A DNA stretch of 64,000 bases from Hericium rajendrae (GCA_033439255.1 CM065880.1:2666001-2730000); one strand, 5' to 3'; shown: positions 34,843 through 47,366, counted from the stretch's first letter. The notes: a model not told the origin generated them from the sequence alone. Numbers and translations are program-made.

Positions 34843-35202
34843 GGTTACGTCAGTATTTCCTTATTTAGTAGCTTTTTATAGCTCCGGTAAGCCCTAACCC
34901 TTAGCCCTGAACACTGCAGAGTACTTGTCTGTTGCTTGTCTATCTCCCATCCGGTGAAATTTGTGTGCGTCGGCGACACGCTCTGCTAGAACTTGAAAAG
35001 TTCAGAGACATAAGTCTTTTCACGTTTTCATGAATGATACTCAGATGACAGCTGGCTACTTCTCCAGAAAATGGATCAATCAACAAAGATCCTGCGGATC
35101 ACCGCATTCATGTTCGAAGTTTCGAGTTATAAGCACTCAACATTCAAAATCTATGTCAAATATTCTACCAAGCTTCTAGATTTCTCAAGTATGCCCAAAC
35201 CG
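34843..35202. other. intergenic region between F-box gene 2 and SDR gene C
   Basis: 360 bp serving as 3' region of SDR C and promoter of F-box gene 2. No repeat or further gene seen. Confidence 0.45.
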
Positions 35203-36303
35203 TCAGGCGGGGATGGCAAGCTTGCTCACAAGAGCCCCTTCCTTCTCGATCTTCTCCTTCCACACCCGGCGAACCTCTCCGAGGTCCCACGGCGCCGAGA
35301 CATATTTTCCAGAAAGCCAGTCAGCATTGCCGGAGGTGAGGTAGATCGTCGTAGCGGTAGGCAGCGCCATCTCATGGATTGGCTTGTAGCCGCTCTGCAC
35401 ATTCATGTCGGTGGCGATCACGCCGGGATGGAGCGCAAAGGCCTTGACGTTGGGGTATTCTAGCGACCGGGAAAAACGTCAGACTACGTCGTGCTGAACT
35501 ATAGCACGAATTTACCAAGCGGGATGAACTCGACAAAGCGGTTGACCGCGTGCTTGGAGATGCAGTAGGAGCTTCCCTTCGGGATACGCATGAGGCCGGC
35601 TGCGGAGGACACTGCGACGAAATAGCCGTCCGTCTTCGCGAGGTACGGCAACGTGAAGCTAGACAGTGAAGCGGCATCAGGATCATGCATCGATGGCCAC
35701 CAAAAGGAAGACGAACTGAGCCAGCGAGTGCACGCCCCGGAGGTTGACCTCGAATACACTCCACCATGCGATGGGATCCTGCTCGCCGATGCCTAACATA
35801 CACGAATGAATGATTGATGTACCACAAATTGCAAGATGAAAGTCCACTCACGCCCGTCCGGATCAATGAGCTTCCCGGCGTTGGCGATGACAACGTCAAG
35901 CTTTCCAAAGCGGTCGACTCCCGCCTTCACGACCGCCTCGGTCTGCTTGACGTCCGCGACATCAGCCACGACGCTCACGACCTTGGCGGCGGGGTCGACG
36001 CGCAGGATCTCCTGCTTGACCTCCTCCAGCGACTTTTGGTTGCGCGCAGAGAGGACGAGGGAGGCTCCAGCCTTTGCATAGAGGATGGCAATCTCCTTGC
36101 CAATGCCGCGGGAGGCACCGGTGATGAGCACCACCTTGTCCTTGTAGGTCTTGTTGGCGATGTGCTTGGAAGGATCGATTTCAGGATAGACACTGTCCGT
36201 GGGGTGTCAAAAAAAAAATCAAAGGCGCAATGCAAGATAGCACGCACTCGAATCGCTCCGTGACTGGGAGGTCTGCATCCTGGATGAAAGTGGTGGGAGA
36301 CAT
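35203..36303 (-). CDS. short-chain dehydrogenase/reductase (SDR paralogue C)
   Basis: Five exons (36248-36303, 35852-36192, 35717-35792, 35516-35658, 35203-35459) give 290 aa, exactly the length of paralogue B. The TGASRGIG cofactor motif, VVIANAG and the catalytic YCISKHA motif are intact. Intron positions and phases equal those of B except that the last intron of B (before YISAPW) is absent here, with the reading frame running through SGKYVSAPWDLGE. This is intron loss in C or gain in the A/B line; A also has it. The start ATG lies 86 bp downstream of a TATA box. Likely an active NAD(P)-dependent oxidoreductase of unknown substrate. Confidence 0.93.
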
Positions 36304-36388
36304 GCTGCTGGTGCTGTCGATCTACTGGCTGGGAGAGTGAAGAAAATGTGGGATTGTTCGATGCATGAACACGACCATCCGGCTGGCC

Positions 36389-36394
36389 TTTATA
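36389..36394 (-). promoter_or_regulatory. TATA box of SDR gene C
   Basis: TATAAA on the minus strand within GGCTATAAAGGC, the same context as before SDR gene B. Confidence 0.65.
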
Positions 36395-37107
36395 GCCTGG
36401 CTCGTCGCCCCGTCTCGCCTGCCTGGCCTTGAGGCGCTGGTGCATATTGGTCGGACGAAGGTAATTTCGGCTGACTGATACAAAAGAAGTTGGAACTGCC
36501 CCTTGAATTGGTAAGAAAGGAGACCAAGCCGCATCAATAAGCAAACAGATACACCCTCACAGATGCAAATGCGCGGACGCTGATAGTAAGTGCACAATAA
36601 GTCCTTCGATAGATTGGCAACCAACTGAACTTGCATGATTATGAAGCGCGTTATTGGGAGTAGTAGGAAGGTCTCTTGGTGGACTCGGTTCCAGTAGTCT
36701 CCTTAGCTGACCTCGGACGGAAGACAATCGTTCTGTCTATTGATAGTCGGGTTTACGATGCATAGACCCGATGGCGACGCGTAACACATATTTGACTTCT
36801 CTCTATGCGGGATTGTTCCCAGCGTCTAAGCTGAGTAATCTGTCGTCTGGAGAGCGCTGGACCGTCGAGGCTAATAGATGCAAACGAAGGCGTGATGAGT
36901 GTAGGATAAGGTCTCATGCGATCGATGATAAGAAATGCTGGTAGGCGCTGCAATATTCAGTCGATGAATCAGTCGAACTGAGTGTCAAACGGATGTACAA
37001 ACTGCGGTGTCCCAAGGACGACGACTGAACGCAAACATGCGTGTACGCGCACATGCAGGCTGTGTGAAGAAAATCGAGTACGAAGGCGTGCACAGAATGA
37101 GCGGACC
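36395..37107. other. intergenic region
   Basis: Between the SDR C promoter and the 3' end of the tyrosinase gene. No gene or repeat recognised. Confidence 0.45.
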
Positions 37108-38735
37108 CTACTCGTACACGTAGCACAAATACCCTCCAGTTGTGTCCATCACATCACTGATAGTGACCTCCGGAAACATGCCATCCGCTGGTATTTTCGA
37201 GTCGAACTGACCACATATTTGTCAGCGTCTGCGCAAGTTGACCTCGCCCTGCTTCCACTCACGTTCAGGAAAGGCGGCGCGCCATTTGGATATTGAGTGT
37301 ACAACGTAAAATTCGTGGTCTCCTGTACAGTCCCACCATGGAACTGCCAGAAGTTGGCCACATTACGATGCTGCCAGTCGTACCAGATTTTATCGACCAT
37401 CTTCCAAGATGTCCCGGTATCGGTCAGCAGTTTATTCAATACGTAGCAAGGTGAGATCGCTCACTGCATGGTGCATGAAGAAGAGGGGCTCTGATTGGGT
37501 TGTTGCCTCAGTCACCTTGACGGGATAAGAAGAGCGCAACACACGCTCACCGTTTGCCGACCAGGTTGGGCCTGGAGTGCAGTTCTGTGGCGCGTTTATG
37601 GGGCACGCACCACCAAGATCACTACGACAATACACAAAATGAGCAAGGTCATTGCTAGGAACGACATTGACTACTCACCCTCCCATAATCTCATGAACGC
37701 TCGAATGCGCACCCTTCAGAGCAGTCAGCAACCTCCCTAAGACACGATATTCGACTCCACAAATGCACCTCAGGCTGCTCAAAGTATTTCTGGAACCCGA
37801 CAAAATCGCCAACGAAGCCTCCCACCATTTTCTCGACCTCTGCCGCAGTGAAAGACGAATTCGCCTGCATCGCAGGGTCCTGAAAGAACGGTGCCACGGC
37901 CGGCGTGTCGAGAGCGAGGAACGGCTGGAGCGTGAAGTTCCGTCGCAGGATGTGTGGAGCTGGATACGACAAGTGCAAATCGCTGAAGCCGCCGTCGGAC
38001 ACGGCGAAGTCGCGCGCGGGGTCGCCCCAGCCGCCGAGCCCGCTGGCAGGATCGGGCTCTTGGAAAAGCGTGGATCTGAAGAAGTCTGCAGCGTCTTCGT
38101 TGTGGAAATAGCGATAGTATCAGTGTTAGGGAGGATTGTGGCAAACGAGAGAGATACCTTGGGTCCAGTTCCAATATGGTGAAGCACCGGTGTAGCCGCA
38201 TTTTTCCTTGAGCGCCGTCTCGTAAGCTTGGACATACCACCGATGCCAGGGGAGAAAGAGTCCAGTGAAATGAATCTTTAACGGCAAGGTCAACAAGCGA
38301 GCTGACCCCGAGAAGGGAAAGGCGTGCCCTGGTGTTAAGATCCATGTGCATATAAACGATGTCTATAGAGTAGAAATGGTTGTGGTATCGGGATACAGAA
38401 TAGAAAGAAACATACCATCTAAGAATGAACCGGAAGAATTGACGGGCGGGATTTGTGAGATTGAAGGATCAATCGACGGGGTCAAAGCCGGGTTGTGAGG
38501 AACGTGTGAAAGACACTAGAATTGACGATGATCAAGATTTCGACAACATGCAAGAGACGGATGTGAACCGCACGTTAACAGCCCGTATCCAGTCTGTCCG
38601 CTGCTCAGAAGTGAGCGCTCGCCATTCTTTGCGGATGGCAGGCTTCGTACAGGCGGCGGCTTCTGCAGAAGCGACGTACCCGCACAGGGCTGAGAGAATG
38701 CTGAGACATGTGAGTAGGAACGCAGATATCTGCAT
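37108..38735 (-). CDS. secreted tyrosinase-like copper oxidase (catechol oxidase / short tyrosinase type)
   Basis: Ten exons (38574-38735, 38416-38515, 38328-38362, 38158-38275, 37769-38094, 37679-37713, 37551-37621, 37465-37490, 37263-37400, 37108-37206) give 369 aa. A signal peptide opens the protein (MQISAFLLTCLSILSALCGY). The CuA site has His in VYMHMDL, IHFTG and FLPWHRWY. The CuB site has His in SSVHEIMGG and the pair in FFMHHAMVDKIW. These ligands bind the type-3 dicopper centre that oxidises phenols or catechols with O2. There is no C-terminal lid domain as in classical intracellular tyrosinases, and the short secreted form fits the catechol-oxidase-like group. The third intron appears to use a GC donor (AGG|GCACGC). 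Exon 8 is 26 nt. Confidence 0.9.
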
Positions 38736-39702
38736 GGCTGTCCGGTCAGCGAGGAAGACAAGCTCACCATATTTATAGAGTTCTTGGACAGTGTCAACGG
38801 TACCATTTAGGCAGCGCATCATTATTAACATTAAAGAACAGCCGAAAGGAAAGGTATGCATCGATATGAGGAGTAGCGCCGCCGCGCAATCAACAGACAT
38901 TTCTTCCTGCTCGAATGCCAAGTCAATATGCCCCGACTGTCGCATACACGTACGACCCTCGGGCGAGTAGACAGGCATTTGAGGAACGGGGACACGTTGT
39001 AGATGACACTTACCACAAAGGCTCATCCTACGATACACGAGGCCGATGATCGCTTTGCTTCGATAACAAGCTGGAAGGGGTGGGTGGAAGGGTACCTAGT
39101 GCATTCGATGTTATGAAGTGGCCTGAGGACACCTCATGGCTTGTCGTGTATCTGAAACGTGGGTTTTTAGAGGTTTGGGAAAAGGAACATGATCCAGATA
39201 TGACTTAATATACACAGCGAAGGACGCAGAAGAACGTCCCTGGCGTGCAGGGCCGTGGATCGTGGTGGTATTGAGACCCGAGCCAGGCAAGTTTACGAGA
39301 TCTTCGGTGCACATGGTATGTATCAAGAAACCCTCCGCGATGCATGAACGTGATGTTCTGAGCGGCTGCTAGATACCCTGCGATTCAGGAATCGAATCCA
39401 ACGAAAGGTACCGTGACGTTCAGTATCAAATGAACTCACTGCATCCACATGCTTTGTACTATTGTAGTGTTCTCGGTCTTCCTACGGTTTCCCCAGCGGG
39501 AAACAACTGTTTGGTTCCATGAGGGTCACGGCAATCAAGAAGTGAAGCTGGTCGATACATAAGGAGGTTCAGGGAAAAGAACAAGCTCTAGCGCCGTGAC
39601 CGGCCCCGAATGCGACGCGCCGCCCGACACAGCGGCGGCGACCGTCACCTTAGCCAAGACGCGCTTTTCATTCAGAACGTCCATCCACCGACCATCCCGG
39701 CC
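38736..39702. other. divergent promoter region
   Basis: About 970 bp between the divergent tyrosinase-like and METTL25-like genes. ORFs here have no supporting features. Confidence 0.45.
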
Positions 39703-41630
39703 ATGACCAAGTCGGCCAATGCTTGCATATGCACAATGGAAACATCATCACTGTCATATGTAGGCAAGAAGCCAAGGCCAGATGAGCTGGTTCGGCCTTT
39801 GCTGGACTTCCTTCAAGACTCTTTTGTCGCATCTCTGCTCTCCACTCACCCGAACCAGGTTCCCAGCGGAGATTTCGTTCTACCACCGGCATGGGAGCAG
39901 CACACATGGTGGGACTGGGCTGCTTCTGAAACTTCGCAAAGCGGAGAGGACCTCTGGATGCCGCTCGTGCGGAGATACACCGATTTGACTTGCGAGCAGG
40001 TGCGTTCTGCTTGTAAACTATCATCTCTAGATCATACTTTGCTCAGTTCTTTTCGCTGATTAGAATGAACACACCGACATATCTTCTTCTCATTCGACCC
40101 TTCCTTCAGATCTGGCGGAATTCATTCACAATGCCAGTCATCTACAACTGGACCGAACGCCTATCCATATCCCCGACCTAATGCCAAGCAATAGCGAGGG
40201 TCGGGATTTGCTCATATCAAATCGCTACGGACACTGCGGATCTATTAATTTTACTGTACGTACATCATGCCCCGGTATGATTGAGTTCCAACATTTACAG
40301 ATAGATCCCCGACAGTCGCCAAATGCACGGCATGTCACCTAAGAAAGCGCACGAAGTCTCGCGCATGCTGCATTTCATTGCCCATCTGACATCCTCAGAA
40401 CATCGTCTCCGTCGGATCAGGCATATAGTAGATGTCGGTGCCGGGCAGGTGAGTTCTTACCAGCACGCCGAACATGATGGTACTGCGACTCGTCGTGGGA
40501 TTTGCTGCTTATCTGCGCTTCCTAGGTATTTTGCTAATCCTGTGTTATTTGCCCAGGGCTATCTCTCTCGTGCTCTGCGCGACGCCGAATTTCATGTTCT
40601 CGCTCTAGACGGTGATGCAGTACAGACCGAAGGAGCCGAACGACGCGAAACGGACAAACACAGGCCAAAGATCGACGCAAATACATCAGGCTCCGGGTCC
40701 TTGTCGCACAAGACCATCTATATCACACCGTCCACGTTACAAGAGGTCGTATCTTCCTGGATTGCCGAACTTTCTTCCCAGCAAGATGATAAGCCGATAC
40801 CTGTACTTTTCGTAGCTCTGCATGCATGCGGGTCTTTAACTCCAGATATTTTCCGCGCATTTTCGTCTACCCGCACATCAACGCCTTCATCAGGTTCTGA
40901 TTCCCATAGAGATTGGGTATCCGAAGGCGCAGTGATAGTCGGATGCTGTTACAACCTCATGAACACCGAAGGTCGGCACGTCTTACCCCTTCCTCAATGA
41001 AAATGCTCAAGCATCTTCATCCCAACAGCCGATTTCCCGCTCTCCGAGGAATTCAGTTCCTTCCCCCAGCTGACGCCCTCGCATCTGCAGCTCGCCGCGC
41101 AGATGCCCGCACACTGGTTCGATTCTCCGTCCTCCACCAAATCGTCCCAGCTGGCCGTCCGGAAGGTCGCATACCGCGCGCTGCTCGAGGCCCTCGCCCC
41201 AGCCTCGTCTTCTCAATCTGAACCGGGCAAGAAAAGGCTCGGCCGACTGCCGGACAGCGCCTACGCCTCGTTTCCTGAGTTCGTGTCGCGCGCTTCGGCG
41301 AAGATGGGAGTCGCCTTCGACGCGTCCGTCCATCGCACCGATGCACCGATGCCGGGATCGCAGGATGTCGTCCCCTCTTTTCTAGTGGTCACACAACAGC
41401 GCGTAGAGATCCTGCATGCACTTCGATGTATCGTCGGGCCTTGTATCGAGTCTATGATTCTGCTGGACCGGCTCTTTTGGCTGCGGCGGATCTTATCAGC
41501 AGGGGATGGGGCGGAGTCGGATTGGAAGGTGGATTTGGTAGGGCTGTTTGACCAGGGACTTGGGAGTGCGCGAAATTTCGCGTTAGTCGTCGTGCCTAAC
41601 GATTCCGCGGAGGCGAGCAATACAACGTGA
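39703..41630 (+). CDS. METTL25/RRNAD1-family methyltransferase-like protein
   Basis: Five exons (39703-39999, 40064-40255, 40305-40448, 40557-40971, 41029-41630) give 549 aa. Family hallmarks are MHGMSPKKAHEVSRM followed by the S-adenosylmethionine motif VDVGAGQGYLSRAL, split by an intron. The later LFVALHACGSLTPD and VIVGCCYNLM blocks are typical of this group. The C-terminal region (DFPLSEEF onward, with YRALLEAL) also matches the family in layout. Animal and fungal members are predicted Rossmann methyltransferases of poorly known target, with ribosome-related roles suggested. Start at 39703 was chosen for context; an in-frame ATG lies upstream at 39610. Housekeeping gene, single copy here. 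Confidence 0.87.
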
Positions 41631-42379
41631 ATCGCTAAACACACAAGCAGCCTGAGCCTGATTCCCAGTTTGAGAGAGTCTCCGTGAGCTTGGCGTGTAC
41701 GGACATACCTTGAGTAAATTTCAGGTCATTTCCCCGGCGACAATACACGGCACAAGGAAGGACACCATCCCTATCGTGACCAAAGGCGTACGAAGACAGC
41801 ACTTGTAAGTTGAACGAGCAGAGAAAAGAGCATGATATACATGTTTGGTACTCGCATTATTGTGTATGCGCTCAATATGCGCTGGTACCGCTCGCTACAT
41901 ATAGGTTAGAAAACCATGAATTCACCTGGTCGACAACTACATCGGTAACCAAAAAGAGAAAGGACAAACGCATTGAGCCACGACATCGAGAGGAAGTATC
42001 GTAAGACTACATCAGTCGAACATAGAGTCTGTGGGTTGATCAAGTGAGGCCGTGTGTTATCGATACAATATGGATGTTTGGGGCGAAACTCGCATGCGGA
42101 GAGGTAAGTGCAATGTAAAAGTTCTGGGGACCAGGGGATGGGGTAGTTTTGAACGGGTGAGAAGGGTCATATGTAGGGATGAGATGGTAAACATTTGTTT
42201 TCGATAATTCGAAAGCGCGAAGTCCTTCAGCACGAGATGATCGATCATGAAAGCCTGTGGGCGATATAGTCCGAAAAGCAGGAAGCATGTTCAGAACCAT
42301 TCAGAACAGAGCGTATGCAGTGATAGATATGCGAAGTTGCATCGCCTCCCTCACCTGAATTGCGCTTTCTTTTCTGCAC
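41631..42379. other. intergenic region, convergent ends
   Basis: About 750 bp. No gene recognised; short minus-strand ORFs are unsupported. Confidence 0.45.
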
Positions 42380-45290
42380 TCAAGATGCAGCTGAACTGCG
42401 TTGCAGATCGACAGAGCGCGGAAACCAGCCGCCGATTTCCCAGTTGGAACCACTGTGGTATTCGTCCTGTCTGCGCTGTTTTCGTCGACAACACCGTGAA
42501 GGATAGTGTTCAGCCTCCCAAAGTCGATCGATAGGCTTCAAAATCCAGCCATCGACGCCAATAGATTGCAGCTCATGCTGTTGACGTTCGAGCAGAGATG
42601 CCGATACCATGAAGATGGGCATCCGGCCGTTCAAAGAATGCGAGAGGCGTTGACCTGTAGGCGAGGACGATGACGCCTCGAACTTTCGGATGCGTAGCTT
42701 CGAAGCCATTTAGGATGGGCATCCTGAAGGCAGATACGCGAATCAGTACCCTGAGTAGCAGATACAATGCCGGTACCTACTGGACGTCCATGAGGATACA
42801 ATCGAAGTCTGGATCTTCTAGTACTTTGTCCACGCCTTCTTGGCCGTTTGTTGTGCTGACCACGGTGTGACCATCCAGCGACAAGCGTTTCACTAGGATC
42901 ATGCGATTGATGTCGTTGTCCTGTTGGATTAAATGTCAACATCTCAATCTTAGAACCATGACTTGACTCGTTCTTACCTCGACGATCAACACCCTAAGTT
43001 TGAGGTCACGCGGGTTCTTATGTCCGGCCTTGGGAGGCATCACAATATTCTTCTCTGCAACAAGCGGTCGAGTTGTTGTGTCCAGTTTCTCAGGGAAACC
43101 AAGAGCTTTGGCTTGAATCTGCGTGCCGAAGTCAAACTCGTCTTTCTTCACTGGCCGTAGAAGTGTCCCCATGCCAGTGATAGGGATTGTCCCAGGTACA
43201 GACTCAGGAGAACTGGAATGCCTGACCTGAGTAGGACCAAGAGCACCGAGCATTGTCGACAGGGCATCGACGAGGTTGTCCACCTCGCGGCTGCTACTCG
43301 AGCCACGGCTGCTTGTCCTGTGCCGAGGCGAGAGCTGCAAGGATGATGGCGAAGGATATTCGCTTCGGTCCCAGAGAAAGAAAGGAATCAGGAATGAGAA
43401 CCGACTGCCTTCGTCCACTTTGGAATCCACCTGCAGCTGTCCTCCCAGCTGCTCTACAATCCGCGCTACCACAGCCAAACCGAGACCTACATGGAATATG
43501 TCAGTGGCTAGAACTATCGGTATCAGAGAGACTCGACGAACCCTGACCAGGAGCAGTACTTGTCTTGGGCAGCGCCGATTCAACTTGCTCGAATGCTCGG
43601 AAGATTCTTTCCAGTTTCGCAGCCGGGATACCGCAACCCGTATCGCCAACGATGATTTCGACAGCGACTTGTTTCACATTTCGAAGGCCCTCTGGTTCTT
43701 CAAACGTCCTGCAGATTATCTCAAGAGAGGCCGTCTGCGTGTATTTCACTGTGCAACAAAATGAATGAAGGTCAAAACAAAGCATAAATGAATACTGACA
43801 GGCATAAGCAGTCAAATTAGCGACCACAGTGCGGATCTTGTTCGAATCGCCAACGACCGTGCCCGGACTGCCGGAGGTATCAGGCTTGAATTTCAAGCCT
43901 CTACGGATCGCCTCGGTTCTGTAGAGGTTCGTAGCATCTTCAATGATCGAGGGCAGATCAAACAGCTCATGGAAGGATGTTTCATTCCCGCTCTCCAGGC
44001 GAGTGAGGTCCTGAGATATTAAAGTTAGCTTTAAAAGACCGCAGTCTCATCGAAAAACTCACCAAAAGATCGTTGATAGTGAAGAACAAACTCTGTATAG
44101 CAGCACATCAAACACCCTTAACATAGTAAGCCACCGAAGAACGGCCAGCGTACCTTCGATGCTGCATGCGACTTGTTCAGATTTTCGCGTGTTTCAAGAT
44201 CCAGTTTGCCGTTGAGAGCCAGCTCAAGACAGCTGTAACAACTAAGTTGAGAAGGGACCCGACCACGTCAGAGTACAAACACTCACTTGATGATGTGGTT
44301 TAGGGGCGTCCGGACTAAAAGCGAAGCAAACATCAATATATACTCCCTGGGCTTCCCCCGCAGTAAATACTCTACCTTCATGGCCAGCATTGGCCAGCAG
44401 GAGGTTTGTCAGTTTCTTAGTCTGCAAAGCGCTTTCTTTTTGCCTCCAGACTTCGATAAACTGTGTGAAGGTTAATCGGATACCTGCAGCATTACCAAGA
44501 CGGAAAACTGACCTTTCCATACACCAACGCCAGAACACCCGCCGTCTCCACCTGCTCGTCCGTCCATGCCCTGCACCGCCCCGCAACCGTCTCTGACCAG
44601 ACTCTAAACGACTTCCTCGGCTCGAAGGTCGCCTTTCCTCCCGCACCGTCCTTGTACGGCTTTCCAGCCCAGCGCCCAGCTCACGGCTGGCCCTTACGCA
44701 GAAATGCGATAAAGTCGCATCTATCCGACGAGAGCGGCACGTATAGCAGGTCCGCGATGATCTCGAGCCCCGTCGAGAGCTGCAAGTCGGGGAAATCCTT
44801 TGTCACGGCTTGTGAGATCTGGATCATATCGAATTGTTTCAGTCGCAGGTATTCAGCCATGACGAGCACCTCCTGGCCTGCTGGTTTGGCCCGAGGATCT
44901 TGGCGCCCTCGCCGATGACAAGGACGCCAAAGTCAGCATCGAATAAGCCGAGCAGGTCGTTCGCGTTCGAAACGATGTACACTGTGGGGTGCGCGCCTGA
45001 TGTTATGGTATTGAACTGCATAAGATGGCGATGAGCATCAGGATCAAATCTGAATAATACTGTAGGCGTACTAGTTTACGGATATGCAACTGCTGTGCGT
45101 AGCTGAGCCGCTCCATATTTCGGGATATCGAATCGCTGAGAAGCCGAAGCATTTGACGGACAGGGAACGAGACGCGAATGCCATGAACACCGTAAGAATG
45201 ACATGCGACCAAACCCCATAGCTGCCCGAGATCTTTAGAGCCCTGGTCGCTACTGCCCCGAGTCTGGAGGCGAAGACAAGTTGGCATAAA
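42380..45290 (-). pseudogene. fungal phytochrome, C-terminal block (end of GAF, PHY, histidine kinase, receiver)
   Basis: Encodes the rest of a phytochrome that starts on blocks at 50490-52541. Order on the minus strand: end of the chromophore-binding GAF domain (LWGLVACHSYGVHGIRVSFP); PHY domain (LLGLFDADFGVLVIGEG, LSTGLEIIADLLYVPLS); histidine kinase with H-box GHEVRTPLNHIIN, G-boxes VGDTGCGIP and GLGLAVVARIV; receiver with VLIVEDNDINRMILVKRL and ILMDVQMPILNGFEAT. A base seems lost in the PHY region near 44873, a TGA interrupts the frame near 44690, and the receiver end shifts frame near 42685 and again near 42530. Upstream of 45240 the exon is degraded. The block has no start of its own, so it is a pseudogene part. 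Confidence 0.85.
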
Positions 45291-45420
45291 CGAAGATTAG
45301 CTGACCGAGAAGAAGAAATATTAGCAATAGAATCAAGCTTCCAAAATGACGTTGAGGGCGGACCCTCCAAGAAGATCGGTGCGCGCCGCGGCAGCTGCAA
45401 TTGACCATGAACCTGCGTGA

Positions 45421-45963
45421 TCACGGTGTGTATTGCGTGTATATTATTGAAGAGGATGTGATTTTACCGCACCAGGGATGGTGACCGATGCCTCTGAAGC
45501 TGGTTTCTGCGTTTTGTTCGTCTATGGGATCGGAGTGATGAGGATGGGTATTGAACGGCACTTTTGGAATTGGGAGCATAGGACGGACTGGATATGAGAC
45601 TCGCAATATGTATACCATGACGGATGAGCAAACATCGTATATGAGAAGCGTAGGAGGCAGAACTTGAAGCCAGTCTTTCAAACGTACCAATTCCAAGTCG
45701 AAGTTCCAGTTTGTGCGAAGTTCAAGCGCCCGACGAGACGCGGTCACGTGGTGCAGAACAAAAGACGCGCCTTTGACGCGCCATGGCTTTTCTGAGTACA
45801 CCGTGAGCCAGGAAGGAGTGATGCCTATTTCTCCAAGTCTCGACGGACGACCGATATCCGTATTCATGAGTTTATTTATTCGAGTAGCGCGGACACATGT
45901 AAGTAAGACAACAACAAAGTATAGTATGCAGACGCGAGCCATGTACATAACAACATTCAACAA
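45421..45963 (-). CDS. 180-codon ORF of unknown nature
   Basis: An open frame with protein-like composition (LGEIGITPSWLTVYSEKPW, then NWNFDLELVRLKDWLQVLPP). I recognise no family, and it does not match phytochrome. It lies between the phytochrome C-terminal block and the HMG-box gene, at a likely rearrangement breakpoint, so it may be a gene fragment brought in by the event. A membrane-like N-terminal stretch (YMARVCILYFVVVLLTC) may be chance. Low confidence. Confidence 0.25.
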   Translation of the reverse strand: MLNVVMYMARVCILYFVVVLLTCVRATRINKLMNTDIGRPSRLGEIGITPSWLTVYSEKPWRVKGASFVLHHVTASRRALELRTNWNFDLELVRLKDWLQVLPPTLLIYDVCSSVMVYILRVSYPVRPMLPIPKVPFNTHPHHSDPIDEQNAETSFRGIGHHPWCGKITSSSIIYTQYTP

Positions 45964-46073
45964 ACGACGTGCTCGAGCAGGGGTAACATGTGCAGTAGGT
46001 ATAGTAAGTGACCATGGGATAACTAAGAGAATATGCGAGACAGAGGTAAAGAGCGTGCGGGCCTAGACTGCTC

Positions 46074-47366
46074 TCACACTGGAGAGTCGTACTCGTCGAC
46101 GGGGTCCCACGACGCCAGAGGCTGGTCCATCTCAGCCAGGAAGGCGTCGACGTCGCCAGAGAGGGAGACGGGCAGCTCATATTCCCCGACGTGGATGTCC
46201 ACGTTTTCAGCCGGCGCAGGGGGGGCGATAAGAGCCGCAGGCAAGACGGGAGTCGGAGGAGCTGCCGCCTGAGGCTGGATTGCGATAACAGCCGCGGCGA
46301 AGACGGGAGTCGGAGGGGCAGCCGCCTGAGGCTGGATAGCGAATGGAAGGCGGGGGCCCGCCGGCGGGGGCATCGGCGCGAAGCCCGTCTGACCAGCAGG
46401 CGGGGAGAAGAACTGCGGGTCGGTACGATGCTCGGGATAGGTGGGTGCTGGCAGACCCGGGTATGCGGGCTGGGGGACGATCGGCCTAGAGATCTGCAAG
46501 GGGCCCGGCTGGCCAGCAGGCGGGGAGAGGAATCGCGGGTCGTAACGATGTGCGGGATAGGTGGGTGCGGGCAGGCCTTGGTATGCGGGGTGGTATGCGA
46601 TCTGCTGATGCAGCTGCGAGGGGCCCGGCTGGCCAGCAGGTGGGAAGAATTGCAGGTCGTAACGACGTGCGGGATAGGTGTCGGGCAGGCCTAGGTATGT
46701 GGGGTGGTAGGCGGTCTGCTGAGACATCTGCGAGGGGCCCGGCTGGCTAGCAGACGGGGCAATGGACTGAGGGTAGTGACCAGCTGCGGGGTAGGCAGGA
46801 GCGCTTGGGTATGCAAAGGAGCGACCGGTCGATGGGGGCATCTAGGGAACGGATGAGACAAGATAGAGATGAATGAAGAAGGGGCGTACCTGGCATTGCA
46901 CACCAGGCTGATAATAGCGAGAGGGAACACCGCTAGGCAGAGCTGCCATGGGCGACGATGGAGGGTGCGATGGAGCAGGATCCGACTCGCGTCGGCGTGG
47001 TTGCGATTGCGACCCCGCCGCCTTGGGCCCTTCAACATTCCCCGCCTTCTTAGGGGCCGCCTTCTGCTTCGGCGTGGGGTGATACCTGTAGCCCGGATGG
47101 TCGATCAATTGCTGCGCTTTGAGCTGCTGGAACTTCTCATCCCAGGGGGCTTTGTCCTCCTTGCTCAGCGCATGCCACAATTCGCTCATGATTTTAGACA
47201 AGACCTTTTGCGACAGCGCACGGCCCTTGTCATCGACGCGCACCAGGGTGGTACCACTGACATTTCCATGGATCAACGCCGTACGGTATAGGAAAAAGCT
47301 GTTGGGAACCCGCTTGATGTGGCCGTCATCTTTGTTCTTCGAAGATTTGACACGGTCCACTGGCAT
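46074..47366 (-). CDS. HMG-box (MATA_HMG-like) transcription factor with Pro-rich repeats
   Basis: Two coding exons (46890-47366, 46074-46841) give 414 aa. The start at 47366 follows a likely 5'-UTR intron. Residues ~12-95 form an HMG box of mating-type style: HIKRVPNSFFLYRTALIHG, then LSKIMSELWHALSKEDKAPW and HPGYRYHPTPKQK, with a short insertion (GTTLVRVDDKGRALSQK) in the middle. This fold bends DNA in the minor groove. A basic, Ser/Pro-rich linker follows, then about four tandem repeats of ~36 aa (core AYHPAYQGLPAPTYPAHRYD), two QPQAAAPPTPV repeats and an acidic tail (DVDAFLAEMDQPLASWD) that looks like an activation domain. No pheromone, receptor or homeodomain gene is nearby, so a mating-type role is not supported. 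Confidence 0.85.
46385..46800 (-). repeat. coding minisatellite in the HMG-box gene
   Basis: About four tandem units of ~105-110 bp encode the Pro/Tyr/Gln-rich repeats. Units differ by a few residues and short indels, always in multiples of three. Confidence 0.65.

Noticed and set aside
45421-45963. Unknown ORF as the missing part of the phytochrome
   Set aside because: Its translation does not resemble any phytochrome domain, and the missing GAF exon is better matched just below 45290.
46074-47366. Mating-type (MAT) locus
   Set aside because: An HMG box alone is not enough; no pheromone, receptor or homeodomain pair is present in the window.
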